Source of the DNA: Bacilli bacterium
GTDB lineage: Bacteria; Bacillota; Bacilli; Paenibacillales; NBRC-103111
Reading direction: 5' to 3'
Length of the DNA stretch: 64,000 bases
Assembly: GCA_028287395.1 (NCBI GenBank)
Contig: JAQBPR010000227.1
Coordinates: 1-64,000, forward strand
Shown: positions 9,638-20,255 of the stretch, piece after piece
How positions within the stretch are numbered: position 1 is the stretch's first letter
Layout of the letters: the number at the start of each line of letters is the position of its first letter
The notes under the pieces: generated by a model
Seen by the model: the letters and a program-made list of their open reading frames with translations, nothing else
Told to the model about the DNA's origin: nothing
The model's database searches: none
Made by a program: the position numbers and the translations under genes

Positions 9638-12600
9638 CTATTTGACTTTAATTGTTCCGCTGCCCATTAATGCTTCAATAGACTGTATAAAAACTCCCGA
9701 CGGCTTCACATAATACTGATTGTTGAGCGCTACAGATTTTTGTGTTTTTTCATAATATAGCACAACTGGCAAGGTTCCAGTGTGTTCCTGTAGAATCGAT
9801 TTCAGCCGAGCGAGGACGCTTTGGTTCTCAAGGGATTCGCTGATTTTCACAAATACGCGCTGCTGAATGCGGGGAGGCGCTTTTTCAGGCTGCAAACGCT
9901 GATTCCGTCCCACTGAGGAAGCACGCTGCATTTGCAAAAGCAGCTGATCTTGCAGATTCGGATTATTCAACTGGACGACATGCTCCGCCAAAAGCTTCAC
10001 ATCTTCGTCTTGCTGCTGCAGCTTCGCCTTTACAAGCAACAAGTCTCCTTTATTCACAAGCGATCCATATTTTTTCCAGGTTTCCGGAAACAACACAACC
10101 TCTGTTTTTTCAATGCGATCTTCCAATTCAAGGAAAGCCATTTGCAGTCCTTTTTTGGTGATAATGATTTTGATCGATACGACCATACCCGCCACCGTAA
10201 CCTCACTGTGATCAGGTAATTCAAGCAAATGTACGATGGAGCTGACTTCCCCTTCACGCAAAAGCTTTTCATAAGCGTCCAAAGGGTGCCCTGATAAGAA
10301 TATGCCGAGCAGTTCTCTTTCCAATTCCAACTGCTGCATCATCGTAAACGGCTGAATGTCCGGATAGTCAATCGTCCAATTGATTTCCTCATCAAAGCCA
10401 AAAAGATACAACTGTAATTCGTCGCGTTCCTTTCTCCACTTCACAGCGGCCTCCAACGTTTCATCCAAGCCTGCCAGAAGCTGTGCACGATGACCAGGAA
10501 GCGAATCGAAGGCGCCTGCTTGAATCAACGACTCCAACACTCGTTTGTTACAAACCCGAAGATCTATTCGGCGACAAAGATCAAGCAAGCTTTCGTAAGG
10601 TTTTTCCGCGCGTTCCTTCATAATCGACTCGATCGCTTGCGTCCCTACATTTTTGATTGCGGCAAGTCCAAAACGAATCACTTGTGCATCATCAAAGGGA
10701 GCTTTTTCGTCAGTTAGGATCAAGCGTTCACCTCTCACAGGTGTAAAAATCATCCCGCTCTCATTCACATCAGGCGGAAAAACTTGGATATTCATTCTCC
10801 TGCACTCATCGATATATTCAGCTACTTTACGATGGTTGCCCATGACGGCAGTCAACATAGAAGCCATGAACTGTGCGGGATAATGCGCCTTTAAATACGC
10901 GGTTTGAAAGGAAAGCACCCCATACGCAGTGGCATGTGCGCGACAGAATCCATAATCTGCAAAGCGGACAATCATATCATAAACCTTGTTTGCTTCCTCT
11001 TCTTTGTAGCCCTGCCGCAGGCTGCCGCTGACAAAATGCGCTCGCTGTTCGTCGAGCACTTCGCGCTTCTTTTTACTGACGGCACGACGCAATAAATCTG
11101 CTTCACCCAAGGAAAAACCCGCCATTTGCGAAGCAATTTGCATGATTTGTTCTTGATAAACAATAATACCGTAGGTATCCCGTAATATCGGCGTTAAAGA
11201 AGGATGCGGATAGGTCACTTCAATTTGACGATGCTTGCCCTGAATATACTTCGGAATAAATTCCATCGGACCTGGGCGATATAGTGCAAGCACTGAAATA
11301 ATATCTTCAAATTCCGATGGTTTCAAATCTCGTAATACGCGCCTTACCCCTTGCGACTCTAATTGAAAAATTCCTGTCGTATCGCCCTTGCTTAGTAATT
11401 CATAGGTCATGGGATCCAAATCGGAAACGCGATCTAAAGCGAAAGCAGGCTCTTGATCCTGCGTTATCCAACTAAGCGCGCGTTCGATAACAGATAGCGT
11501 TCGCAAGCCTAAAAAATCCATTTTCAGCAGCCCTATAGCTTCAAGATGCTCCATCGTGTACTGCGTTAAGGCTGTTTTAACAGTCCCCTCCTGCAGAGGA
11601 ACATATTGCGTTAACGGTTCTCGTGAAATAACAACACCCGCAGCATGTGTAGAGGCGTGGCGCGGCATTCCCTCCACCTTCATCGCCATTTCCAGCAGCC
11701 GAGCTGTATTCGCATGACTTTGGCTGAGAGCTTGCAGCTCCGGAGTTGTCGCAAGCGCCTCCTCTAACGTGACGCCTGGCTGGCGTGGAATCATTTTTGC
11801 GACACGATCTACCTCATGGTAGGGCATATTGAGCACTCGGCCGACATCGCGCACAGCGCCCTTTGCAGCCATCGTTCCAAACGTGATAATCTGCGCTACA
11901 TGCTCTGCCCCATACTTATCGACGACATAATCAATGACTTCATCACGACGTTCATCGCTAAAATCAATATCAATATCCGGCATACTTACCCGCTCCGGGT
12001 TTAGAAACCGCTCAAACAGCAAATTGTAACGGATCGGATCTACATTGGTAATCTGCAGAACATAGGCAACCAAACTACCGGCTGCCGAGCCGCGTCCCGG
12101 CCCCGTAACAATTTTCTGTTCATGCGCAAAACGAATAAAATCCCAAACGATAAGAAAATAATCGGAAAAGCCCATACGTTCAATTACTTCAAGCTCATAA
12201 CGCAGTCTCTCCTCTAACCTACTGCGATGCTCCATTTCCTGCCATGCCTTGCTTTCGCCATAGCGTTGAACGATTCCTTGCGCACATAGCTGCCGCAAAT
12301 ATTCACCTGCTGTGAATGGTTCAGGAATAGGCTTAAAGCTCGGCAAAATCGAATGGCCAAAATCAAGATCCAGCATGCATTTGGCTGCTATGACAGCCGT
12401 ATTCTCCAATGCTTCGGGCACATGCGCAAACAAACGCGCCATCTCATCGTTACTTTTCAAATAAAGCTGCGTCGTATTAAATTTCATTCGTTCTTGATCT
12501 TCAATTGTCTTGCCTGTCCCAATGCATAACAAAATATCTTGCACTGCATGATCCTCAGGATGCACATAATGCGCATCATTGGTCACGACCAAGGGGATGC

Positions 12601-13210
12601 CCGTTTCAGCGCTCAAACGAATCATCGCCTGATTGACCTTCTTTTGCTCCAATATCCCATGATCCTGTAATTCCAAATAAAAATCATCGTCAAAAATGGC
12701 ATGATATCTTTCCGCGGCTGATCTTGCTTCCTCTGCACGATCATGCAGCAAATGCTGTGAAATTTCACCGCCCAAGCAAGAACTCAGGCATATCAATCCT
12801 TCCGCATAGGTTGAAAGATGCTCCAAATCAATTCGCGGTTTATAATGAAACCCTTCTAAGTGAGCAATCGAGGTTAGCTTCATTAAATTTTGGTAACCTA
12901 CGTTATTCTTCGCTAAGAGAATGAGATGATAAATAGGCTGTTCTTGCCTGGAAGCTTTGGTCTTTAATGAACCGCTTGTAAAATACATTTCACAGCCGAT
13001 AATCGGTCGTATGCCGTGTTTAAGACACGATTTGTAGAAAGGGATCGTTCCGTACATCACGCCATGGTCCGTAAGGGCAAGCGCAGACATGCCTAAATGA
13101 GCTGCTTGCGCTGTTAAATCCTCGATACGCGCCGCGCCATCTAATAAACTATATTCACTATGTACATGTAGATGAACAAAATCACTCATATGCCGTTCCC
13201 TCTCGATCAA
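9638..13210 (-). CDS. dnaE: DNA polymerase III subunit alpha (DnaE)
   Basis: N-terminal PHP FVHLHVHSEYSLLDGAARIEDL; GPGRGSAAGSLVAYVL; PDIDIDFSDERRDEVIDYV. Confidence 0.98.
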   Translation of the reverse strand: MIERERHMSDFVHLHVHSEYSLLDGAARIEDLTAQAAHLGMSALALTDHGVMYGTIPFYKSCLKHGIRPIIGCEMYFTSGSLKTKASRQEQPIYHLILLAKNNVGYQNLMKLTSIAHLEGFHYKPRIDLEHLSTYAEGLICLSSCLGGEISQHLLHDRAEEARSAAERYHAIFDDDFYLELQDHGILEQKKVNQAMIRLSAETGIPLVVTNDAHYVHPEDHAVQDILLCIGTGKTIEDQERMKFNTTQLYLKSNDEMARLFAHVPEALENTAVIAAKCMLDLDFGHSILPSFKPIPEPFTAGEYLRQLCAQGIVQRYGESKAWQEMEHRSRLEERLRYELEVIERMGFSDYFLIVWDFIRFAHEQKIVTGPGRGSAAGSLVAYVLQITNVDPIRYNLLFERFLNPERVSMPDIDIDFSDERRDEVIDYVVDKYGAEHVAQIITFGTMAAKGAVRDVGRVLNMPYHEVDRVAKMIPRQPGVTLEEALATTPELQALSQSHANTARLLEMAMKVEGMPRHASTHAAGVVISREPLTQYVPLQEGTVKTALTQYTMEHLEAIGLLKMDFLGLRTLSVIERALSWITQDQEPAFALDRVSDLDPMTYELLSKGDTTGIFQLESQGVRRVLRDLKPSEFEDIISVLALYRPGPMEFIPKYIQGKHRQIEVTYPHPSLTPILRDTYGIIVYQEQIMQIASQMAGFSLGEADLLRRAVSKKKREVLDEQRAHFVSGSLRQGYKEEEANKVYDMIVRFADYGFCRAHATAYGVLSFQTAYLKAHYPAQFMASMLTAVMGNHRKVAEYIDECRRMNIQVFPPDVNESGMIFTPVRGERLILTDEKAPFDDAQVIRFGLAAIKNVGTQAIESIMKERAEKPYESLLDLCRRIDLRVCNKRVLESLIQAGAFDSLPGHRAQLLAGLDETLEAAVKWRKERDELQLYLFGFDEEINWTIDYPDIQPFTMMQQLELERELLGIFLSGHPLDAYEKLLREGEVSSIVHLLELPDHSEVTVAGMVVSIKIIITKKGLQMAFLELEDRIEKTEVVLFPETWKKYGSLVNKGDLLLVKAKLQQQDEDVKLLAEHVVQLNNPNLQDQLLLQMQRASSVGRNQRLQPEKAPPRIQQRVFVKISESLENQSVLARLKSILQEHTGTLPVVLYYEKTQKSVALNNQYYVKPSGVFIQSIEALMGSGTIKVK

Positions 13211-13280
13211 GCTCTATCCTTCTATTTTAACATAGCCGTTCGTAAAAGCGAACCCGTATTCGCATACTTATTTCAATGGC

Positions 13281-13658
13281 ATGTACATACATATGAAGTA
13301 CATGAAGGGAAAGGTAGGCTTGGCAATGGCACAATTCATCACCAAATTGGCATCGGATTTCTTCATTGCGTTTGGCATTGTACTGGGTGGGAGTTTGTTA
13401 GGCGGCATTTGCGCGGTCATTTTTCTTGAGCCGCCATCTATTACCATGGAGCGTATAGCCGGAAACATTAAAATCTGGGCGATGGTTGCTGCTGTAGGCG
13501 GAACAATCGACCCGCTTCGCCTGATTGAAAGTCACTTTCTCGAAGGCTATCTTTCGCCTGCGATCAAACAAATTTTATATATTATCAGTGCTTTTGTCGG
13601 CGCACATCTTGGTTTCTTACTCATTCAATGGATTTGCAAAAGCACAGGAGAGCCATGA
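13281..13658 (+). CDS. ytrH: YtrH family sporulation protein
   Basis: AQFITKLASDFFIAFGIVLGGSLLGGICAVIFLEPPS...; divergent from dnaE and followed by ytrI, as in B. subtilis. True start probably the internal ATG at 13326. Confidence 0.8.
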   Translation: MYIHMKYMKGKVGLAMAQFITKLASDFFIAFGIVLGGSLLGGICAVIFLEPPSITMERIAGNIKIWAMVAAVGGTIDPLRLIESHFLEGYLSPAIKQILYIISAFVGAHLGFLLIQWICKSTGEP

Positions 13659-14155
13659 GAATTCCCCCTTTTGAACGTTATGAAAAAACCTTTGTTGGCC
13701 TGGGCATATTTATTGTCGGCATGATCGTGGGCAGTGCCATTTTCATGGCTATCTATCAAAACAATTTCAGCCTGCTATCGATTCAAAATCAACACATGCG
13801 TACGGAAATAGAAAGCTTAAAAACGACCAATAAAAATCTCAGTCTAAAACAGAATAGAGTTGCGCCTTCTGCAATCCGCTCCATCGCTGTTATTTTCGAA
13901 GCCAAAAACGATGCAGCCAAGCTAGACGAAATAAGCGAAAATGAGCTGCGCAAAAAGATCGTTCAGGATCTGCAGTTCCTGAATGGCAAAGCCATTGCCA
14001 AGCTTAAGGAAGACCCCCTGCTTTACCGTAATTTAATCGATGGTAAAACATATCACGCGATTGGAGAACGTGACTATGTCGTCTATGTGCGCACGTTTAT
14101 GGTCATTGAATCTAACTTGATCCTCACCGTAAACCCCACTCTGTTACGCAGGTGA
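13655..14155 (+). CDS. ytrI: YtrI-like sporulation membrane protein
   Basis: One N-terminal TM plus coiled coil (IQNQHMRTEIESLKTTNKNL); directly after ytrH. Internal start MRIPPFERYEK preferred. Confidence 0.75.
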   Translation: MRIPPFERYEKTFVGLGIFIVGMIVGSAIFMAIYQNNFSLLSIQNQHMRTEIESLKTTNKNLSLKQNRVAPSAIRSIAVIFEAKNDAAKLDEISENELRKKIVQDLQFLNGKAIAKLKEDPLLYRNLIDGKTYHAIGERDYVVYVRTFMVIESNLILTVNPTLLRR

Positions 14156-14243
14156 CAATATTTACTTAAGGAGTTGATTTTATCGCCAATAATCAGTAAA
14201 GTGGAGAAAAATACGATTTGTTTTAGAAGGAGTTTTTCCAGTT

Positions 14244-14540
14244 ATGAAAGATGTAATTTCCTATTTTATTTCTACAGTTATTATTTTGTCACTCTGCTTT
14301 TCGATATTTTACAGTTACCGTCAACGTACGCAAACCGATGCCATCAAAAAGGGAATTCTCGCAGCAAAAATGAACATTTCGATGGGTTCTATGCTTGTAT
14401 TCATGGCGCTTTTGCAAATTTTTTTATTCGAGGCCAATTCAGCACGCACGATCCTCGGCATCTTATTCCTATTGCTCGGATTGTTCAACCTCTTTTCAGG
14501 ATTTCGCAATTATATTCATTTTCATTCATTCAAACGCTAA
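14244..14540 (+). CDS. YtpI family membrane protein
   Basis: 98-aa, three hydrophobic segments with conserved AKMNISMGSMLVFMALLQIFLFE and ILGILFLLLGLFNLFSGFRNY; synteny with ytoI. Confidence 0.7.
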   Translation: MKDVISYFISTVIILSLCFSIFYSYRQRTQTDAIKKGILAAKMNISMGSMLVFMALLQIFLFEANSARTILGILFLLLGLFNLFSGFRNYIHFHSFKR

Positions 14541-14558
14541 TAGAATGTGTTTAATTTT

Positions 14559-15899
14559 CTATTGATCAAAAACTTGTGCAGTTAGCAATGCTTTGGACAC
14601 AAGCTGTCCCTCGTGATAAATTTCCACGTCAATTTTAGCAAATTTTCGGCTGATTTCAATGATTTTCGGACGTATTTCAATTATACTTTCCATTTGCACG
14701 GGTTTAATAAAATAAGTCGACATGTTATCTATGACCAAATCGCCTTTTTTGTGTTCATGAACCACATAGTAAGCCGCTTGTGTCATTAATGTAGTCAAAA
14801 TGCCTGCCGAACCTGATCCGAAGTAGTTAGACATTTGCGGTGAAATCACGCCGCGAAAAGCCAATTCTCCGCGCTCATCCCGAAATTCCTCAAAACCCGA
14901 CCAGATCAAATCTTCAAAGGTTTCGCCAATTTGCGGCTGCCGCTGAATGTACTGCATGACCTTTAAGACATCGTTGCGGCTAATGACCCCAATCATTTTC
15001 CGATTATTCGCATCAACCACAGGCAGCAGTTCAATGCCTTCCCACACCATTAAGTGCGCGGCGGAAGCAATCGAAGTACGCAAATGAACAGTCAACGGGT
15101 TGCGCGTCATTAATTTATCCAGCGTATGACTCGGATCCGCATTCACGATATCCTTCGACGTAATCATGCCAATTACGCGGTTCCACTCATCCACGACTGG
15201 AAAGCGACTGTGGCCGGTTTTTTCAACTAATTGCTGCCAATCCTGCATCGTGTGATTATTTTTCAAAGCATGCACAATAGAGTCCGAAGATACAATGTCC
15301 TCCACTAACATAATCTTTTTCTTAATTAAACGATCATAAATCGCCCGATTGATCATGGAAGCCACTGTAAACGTATCATAGCTGCTGGAAATGATCGGGA
15401 GTCCCAATGTGTTTGCTAAAGCCTTCACGTCGTCACTTGTATCAAAGCCTCCCGTTATTAAAACAGCGGCTCCCTGCTCCAACGCACAAATATGCGCCTT
15501 TTCACGATTGCCTACAATCAGCAAATTACCCGCGTCAATATAACGCATCATCGCTTCCTGCTGCATCGCGCCGATCACAAATTTGTTTAACGTTTTGGAA
15601 AGACCCTCTGCACCGCCCAGTACTTCACCATCGACAATATTCACCACTTCACCATAGGTTAGCTTATCGATATTACTGCGCTTTTTTTTCTCTACACGCA
15701 CGGTTCCGATTCGTTCTTTGGTGCTGACCAAGCCTTGATTTTCAGCCTCTTTAATCGCGCGATAGGCCGTTCCTTCACTAACTTCCAACACCTTCGCGAT
15801 TTTTCGCACTGAAATTTTATTGCCAACTTTTAAACTTTCAATATGTCTGAGAATTTGTTCATGTTTAGTCACTGTTTCAGCATTAACGTCCATTTCCAT
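14559..15899 (-). CDS. ytoI: HTH-DRTGG-CBS-thioesterase-like regulator (YtoI type)
   Basis: N-terminal winged HTH, DRTGG-like segment, CBS pair (MTSKDIVNADPSHTLDKLMTRNPLTVHLRT...), C-terminal hot-dog-like domain. Confidence 0.85.
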   Translation of the reverse strand: MEMDVNAETVTKHEQILRHIESLKVGNKISVRKIAKVLEVSEGTAYRAIKEAENQGLVSTKERIGTVRVEKKKRSNIDKLTYGEVVNIVDGEVLGGAEGLSKTLNKFVIGAMQQEAMMRYIDAGNLLIVGNREKAHICALEQGAAVLITGGFDTSDDVKALANTLGLPIISSSYDTFTVASMINRAIYDRLIKKKIMLVEDIVSSDSIVHALKNNHTMQDWQQLVEKTGHSRFPVVDEWNRVIGMITSKDIVNADPSHTLDKLMTRNPLTVHLRTSIASAAHLMVWEGIELLPVVDANNRKMIGVISRNDVLKVMQYIQRQPQIGETFEDLIWSGFEEFRDERGELAFRGVISPQMSNYFGSGSAGILTTLMTQAAYYVVHEHKKGDLVIDNMSTYFIKPVQMESIIEIRPKIIEISRKFAKIDVEIYHEGQLVSKALLTAQVFDQ

Positions 15900-15916
15900 C
15901 CTCTAATCCACCTTTT

Positions 15917-18421
15917 TCAACGCATTTTAAGAAATGTGGTCATTTCCTCAACTTCCAATGGTTCGCTAATAATATAGCCTTGAATTTCGGTGCATTTTCT
16001 GGCTCGTAAAAAAACGAGTTGTTCATAGGTTTCGACACCTTCCGCAACAACGGATAGTTTTAACCGGCGCGCTAAGGCAATCACCGTCTTCGTAATGGCT
16101 GCATCCTTGGAATCCGCTGATATATCTTGAATAAATGAGTTGTCCATTTTCAAAGTATCAATCGGAAAAAGCTTTAAATAGCTTAAAGAGGAAAACCCTG
16201 TGCCAAAATCATCAATCGATATTTTGACGCCCAATTCTCGTAATAAATTTAGTTTTGTTATCGTCATAGGGGCATTTCGCATAACCATGCTTTCAGTCAA
16301 TTCTAATTCCAACCAACAGGGTTCTAATCCGGTCTCTTTCAAGACGCGATTTACACATTGATAGAAATCATCTCGTTGAAATTGTAACGCAGAAATATTG
16401 ACTGAAACACGAATGGGAGACAAACCTTCTTTTTGCCATGCTTTATTCTGCAAGCAAGCGCTGCGCAATACCCACTCGCCAATTTCTATAATCGAACCTG
16501 ATTCTTCAGCTAATGAAATAAAATCTTCAGGATAAAGCAGACCCTGCTCCGCATGCTGCCAACGAATGAGAGCTTCCACACCGGTAATTTGTCCGGTAGC
16601 TAATTGTTGCTTAGGTTGATAATGCAGCAAAAATTCATCTCGTATCAGGGCTTCATGCAACGCTTTTTCCATTTGTAATCGTTCTTTTGCTTGCGCATTC
16701 ATTTCTTGCTCATAGAGTTGATAACTGTTTCGTCCTTGTGATTTAGCATAATACATGGCGGCATCTGCATTTCGAATCAACACTTCGGGGTCGTTTCCAT
16801 GCTGTGGAAATACACTTATACCTAAACTTCCCGAAATCGTCAATTCAAGGGACTCCAGCTTCAACGGCATGGATAAAGCAGCTAATAGTTTTTCAGCCAA
16901 TCCGGTCATTTGATCCAATTCTTTTAAGCCTGACAAAATAATCATAAATTCGTCGCCGCCCATACGCGTAACCGTATCTGACGCACGCAAACACAATTTC
17001 AGCCTTTCCGCCACATTCTGAAGAAGACTATCTCCCACACTATGCCCATACGTATCATTAACTGCTTTAAAACGATCTAAATCCAAAAACATCACACCGA
17101 CTAGCTCCTGATTACGTGAAGCCATTGCTAAAGCTTGCCCCAGCCGATCATTAAATAGAACCCGATTTGGCAAACCTGTCAGAGAATCATGATAAGCTAA
17201 AAATTTAATCTGTTCTTCCTGACTTTCACGCTCATTTAACATTTTTTCTAATGAAATCGCCATTTTGTTATAAGCAATTCCCACAGCCTGCAGCTCGTCC
17301 TTCGTATCAAGGTAAACACGTTCTCTTAAATTCCCATTTGACATTCGGGCTGCTGAACGCATCAATTTATAAATCGCGCGATGTACAGAAAGATAAAATC
17401 CCACAAACAAATAGACTAAGAGCAAACCAACTAAACAAGTAAATCCAGTTACAAAGTATTTTTTTTGTTTAAGCGCGTCCATTTTTTGCTTTAATACATC
17501 ATTTAAGATCGGTATCCCTGCATCAAATAATTTGTAACCATCATTCAAAGCATCTGTTCCCAAATTAAATTGATTTTGCGAATGGATTTGTGAAAAATCA
17601 GATAGCCTCAGAATCGTTTGCGTTAATTCGTCGTGAAAAATATGGAAGGTTAAAGCATAATGAACTAAGTATGGCTGTAGATCGTTGGAGCTGCGACTTA
17701 TGTATGAGTAATCCTGCAGATCTTTCTGAATCACTTCAAATTCGGGTTCAAATGTACCCGCTAAGACAATCATTCTTAATCGATCTGCTTCAGTTAGAAA
17801 ATTTCCGGCTACCGCACCTGAACTAAGTCCCCTGGCTTGTCCAACCGTTTCCAACATTTCAGGCAATTTATCAAGCAAACCCTCAATTAAGCTGCTTCCT
17901 TCACGATCTTGCTTAAGCCCCGAATAACTATTCACACTCGAAATCTGCGCTTGAATAAGTTTAACTATGTCCGAATGCTTCGTAAAGTTATCCAGAGAGC
18001 TGCCTTCACTTCCTGTCTTACTTAACAAGGCCTGCCATTCTCGTTTCAAATCTACCCAATGACTATTGTTTGCCCACTTCTCATCCAGCTTATTTTCAAA
18101 CCAATCCATATTCGCTATATCCTCATTAATTAACTTTTCATTTTCCGCGACCGCCTGCTTATTTTCTGTATCCCCATTCAACATCATGTAAGTTAAGCCT
18201 CGATGCTGTTGGATATGCTCCACTAAATGGCGGACAACAGCATTATACTCAACCCCTTCTGTTTCTAACTTCACAACAGCAATCTTTTGATTCAGATCTG
18301 AAATGAGTAAATATAGGGTGAGTCCTATCGGTAATAGAAAAAGAAGGCCAATGAGTGAAAACTTTTGTAGATAACTCAAGCGATTCATTAAACTAACGCC
18401 AGGAAAAAATAATCTTCTCAT
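15917..18421 (-). CDS. Membrane-anchored GGDEF-EAL protein with nitrate/sulfonate-type sensor region and HAMP
   Basis: RMGGDEFMIIL (GGDEF), GVEALIRWQ (EAL), two TMs, HAMP-like MSNGNLRERVYLDTKDELQ. Confidence 0.9.
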   Translation of the reverse strand: MRRLFFPGVSLMNRLSYLQKFSLIGLLFLLPIGLTLYLLISDLNQKIAVVKLETEGVEYNAVVRHLVEHIQQHRGLTYMMLNGDTENKQAVAENEKLINEDIANMDWFENKLDEKWANNSHWVDLKREWQALLSKTGSEGSSLDNFTKHSDIVKLIQAQISSVNSYSGLKQDREGSSLIEGLLDKLPEMLETVGQARGLSSGAVAGNFLTEADRLRMIVLAGTFEPEFEVIQKDLQDYSYISRSSNDLQPYLVHYALTFHIFHDELTQTILRLSDFSQIHSQNQFNLGTDALNDGYKLFDAGIPILNDVLKQKMDALKQKKYFVTGFTCLVGLLLVYLFVGFYLSVHRAIYKLMRSAARMSNGNLRERVYLDTKDELQAVGIAYNKMAISLEKMLNERESQEEQIKFLAYHDSLTGLPNRVLFNDRLGQALAMASRNQELVGVMFLDLDRFKAVNDTYGHSVGDSLLQNVAERLKLCLRASDTVTRMGGDEFMIILSGLKELDQMTGLAEKLLAALSMPLKLESLELTISGSLGISVFPQHGNDPEVLIRNADAAMYYAKSQGRNSYQLYEQEMNAQAKERLQMEKALHEALIRDEFLLHYQPKQQLATGQITGVEALIRWQHAEQGLLYPEDFISLAEESGSIIEIGEWVLRSACLQNKAWQKEGLSPIRVSVNISALQFQRDDFYQCVNRVLKETGLEPCWLELELTESMVMRNAPMTITKLNLLRELGVKISIDDFGTGFSSLSYLKLFPIDTLKMDNSFIQDISADSKDAAITKTVIALARRLKLSVVAEGVETYEQLVFLRARKCTEIQGYIISEPLEVEEMTTFLKMR

Positions 18422-18497
18422 CGTTTTTCATCCATCCACTCGTTTGCTGTTCTATAACATATAATTGTATACGCTAGTTCATTATAATTCAATCAAA

Positions 18498-18725
18498 TTA
18501 TAAGCTGCGCATCCGTTCCATCTGTTTCAGCTTCAGCTTCACTTCTTTGTCGACCTGTAGAACACCATGTAAATGCGCAGCAATCACAGTAAGCGCCAAT
18601 GAGAGCCAAACAATAGCGAATATCGTTGGCAGAGTGAAACCATGACCTACCTGCAGCTGTGGCACGGCGTACAGCATCATGCCTAGAGCTAGAATAATAC
18701 TAACCATATTAAGCCATCCTTTCAT
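18498..18725 (-). CDS. Small membrane protein of unknown function
   Basis: 75-aa ORF with two hydrophobic stretches; RBS-like AGGAGGGGA upstream. Confidence 0.55.
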   Translation of the reverse strand: MKGWLNMVSIILALGMMLYAVPQLQVGHGFTLPTIFAIVWLSLALTVIAAHLHGVLQVDKEVKLKLKQMERMRSL

Positions 18726-18826
18726 AAAAAAATCCCCTCCTTCTTCTGCTTCATTACACTCTTTATTGTATGAAATCTCAGCATTTACTATGTTTTTGTT
18801 TTATTCGAAGATGGGCATTAAATAAG

Positions 18827-18854
18827 CACCAAGGAAAATATGCCCTCATATGAT
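18827..18854 (+). promoter_or_regulatory. Candidate SigK-type promoter of the YheC/YheD cluster
   Basis: CACC (-35, mACm) - 16 nt - CATATGAT (-10, CATAnnnT), followed by AAGGAGGG and ATGGCAAAA. Confidence 0.5.
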
Positions 18855-18881
18855 GAATGAGTGCTGGAAGGAGGGCCGACT

Positions 18882-20252
18882 ATGGCAAAAACGAACATCG
18901 TGATCAATGTGCAAAACGGTAATACCCTTCTGGAGGAACACGCTGTTTTACTTGGAGAATCCAACCTAAAAAAATGGAAATTGAAAGAGAACGAAACCGT
19001 TAACTTGCGTTATGGTTCTTTCAAAAAAGAAGTCAAAGTTGTTTCCGTTGCCCGACTGTCCGCACTGCGGCTCCATGAAGCTTTGGCTAATCGGCTGGGC
19101 TTACACCCGGGCGCGCGACTTTGTCTTCAATATAAACCACGCTCACGCACCATCCATCTTGGACCGTTAATTGGAGTACTGGTTAGCCGATTATATTTGA
19201 AAAATTTCGAAAAACCTTTTGGAGCCACCACTGCCTTCTGCAGGGAATTAACGGACGCTTGCGCCAAATACGGTGCATTCATTTATTTTTTCACACCAAA
19301 TGATATTCCTCCAACCATGCAAACGGTTCACGGCTGGTGCTATACCGATCATTGGGGTAAAAAAGAGTTTCCGATCCCAGATGTCATATACAATCGTTTA
19401 ACCTCACGTAAGTTAGAAAATAAAGTAAATGTGCAAAAATTTATGAAAGAAGCTAAATCGCGCTATGGCGCCGTTGTTTTTAACGAAAAATATTTGGATA
19501 AAACCGAGGTGTTTCAAGCCTTAAAAAAGGACGCTTCGCTTCATAGTTACTTGCCGGAATCCTACCTTTTAAAAAATTATTTGATGCTTAAAACAATGCT
19601 TGATCGGCATTCAACGCTTTTTCTAAAGCCAATCACTGGAAGTTTGGGCAAAGGAATCATCCGGATTGCCAAAATATCGAATACAAATTACCAATGCTCT
19701 TACAATTCTTTAAACGGCGTTCGTACACAAACGTTCATAAATCTTAGCGAGCTCTTTTCAAGCATTACCGGAAAAATAAAGCACCAGCGTTATCAAATTC
19801 AACAAGGCTTGAAATTAATTCAAGCGGGTGGTCGACCTGTAGATTTTCGTGTGCTCGTACAAAGAAACCACTTGGGTGAATGGTCTATCACCTCTGTCGT
19901 AGCGCGAACCGCAGGGGATCGCAATTTCGTCTCCAACCTTGCTAGAGGGGGTAGTCTCAGTACCGTACAGGATGTAGTTGCTAAATCTAACCTCAGTCCC
20001 TCAAAAAAAGGAAATTTGCACGCCAAACTGAGTAATTTGGCGCTGCAAATTGCTAAAGGGATGGACACACAAGTACCTGAGCATTTCGCTGAACTTGGCA
20101 TTGATTTGGCCGTGGATTCGTTGGGAAAAGTGTGGCTGATTGAAGTCAATTCCAAACCATCCAAGGATGATAATACACCGCTTCATGACAATAAAATCCG
20201 CCCTTCTGTCATTAAAGTTATCCGATATTCGCAATTTTTAGCGAAATTTTAA
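18882..20252 (+). CDS. YheC/YheD family ATP-grasp protein (copy 1, long form)
   Basis: LGPLIGVL, PDVIYNRLTSRKLE, FLKPITGSLGKGIIRI, ELGIDLAVDSLGKVWLIEVNSKPSK (ATP-grasp E-x-N). Confidence 0.88.
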   Translation: MAKTNIVINVQNGNTLLEEHAVLLGESNLKKWKLKENETVNLRYGSFKKEVKVVSVARLSALRLHEALANRLGLHPGARLCLQYKPRSRTIHLGPLIGVLVSRLYLKNFEKPFGATTAFCRELTDACAKYGAFIYFFTPNDIPPTMQTVHGWCYTDHWGKKEFPIPDVIYNRLTSRKLENKVNVQKFMKEAKSRYGAVVFNEKYLDKTEVFQALKKDASLHSYLPESYLLKNYLMLKTMLDRHSTLFLKPITGSLGKGIIRIAKISNTNYQCSYNSLNGVRTQTFINLSELFSSITGKIKHQRYQIQQGLKLIQAGGRPVDFRVLVQRNHLGEWSITSVVARTAGDRNFVSNLARGGSLSTVQDVVAKSNLSPSKKGNLHAKLSNLALQIAKGMDTQVPEHFAELGIDLAVDSLGKVWLIEVNSKPSKDDNTPLHDNKIRPSVIKVIRYSQFLAKF

Positions 20253-20255
20253 CTT

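Noticed and set aside
371-13210. Many antisense ORFs of 60-135 aa inside ppx, pyk, accA, accD and dnaE (for example 371-778, 6498-6821, 8734-9048, 9932-10219)
   Set aside because: They lie opposite clearly conserved genes, have low-complexity or implausible composition and lack convincing RBSs; a by-product of codon usage.
13262-13293. Possible SigE promoter before ytrH (GCATACTT ... CATACATA)
   Set aside because: Motifs resemble SigE but the spacing appears about 3 nt too long; not strong enough to call.
18838-18866. Third copy of the palindromic intergenic repeat (ATATGCCCTCATATG)
   Set aside because: Only a short stretch matches the repeat at 1-17 and 32005-32018; better explained as the SigK-like promoter.
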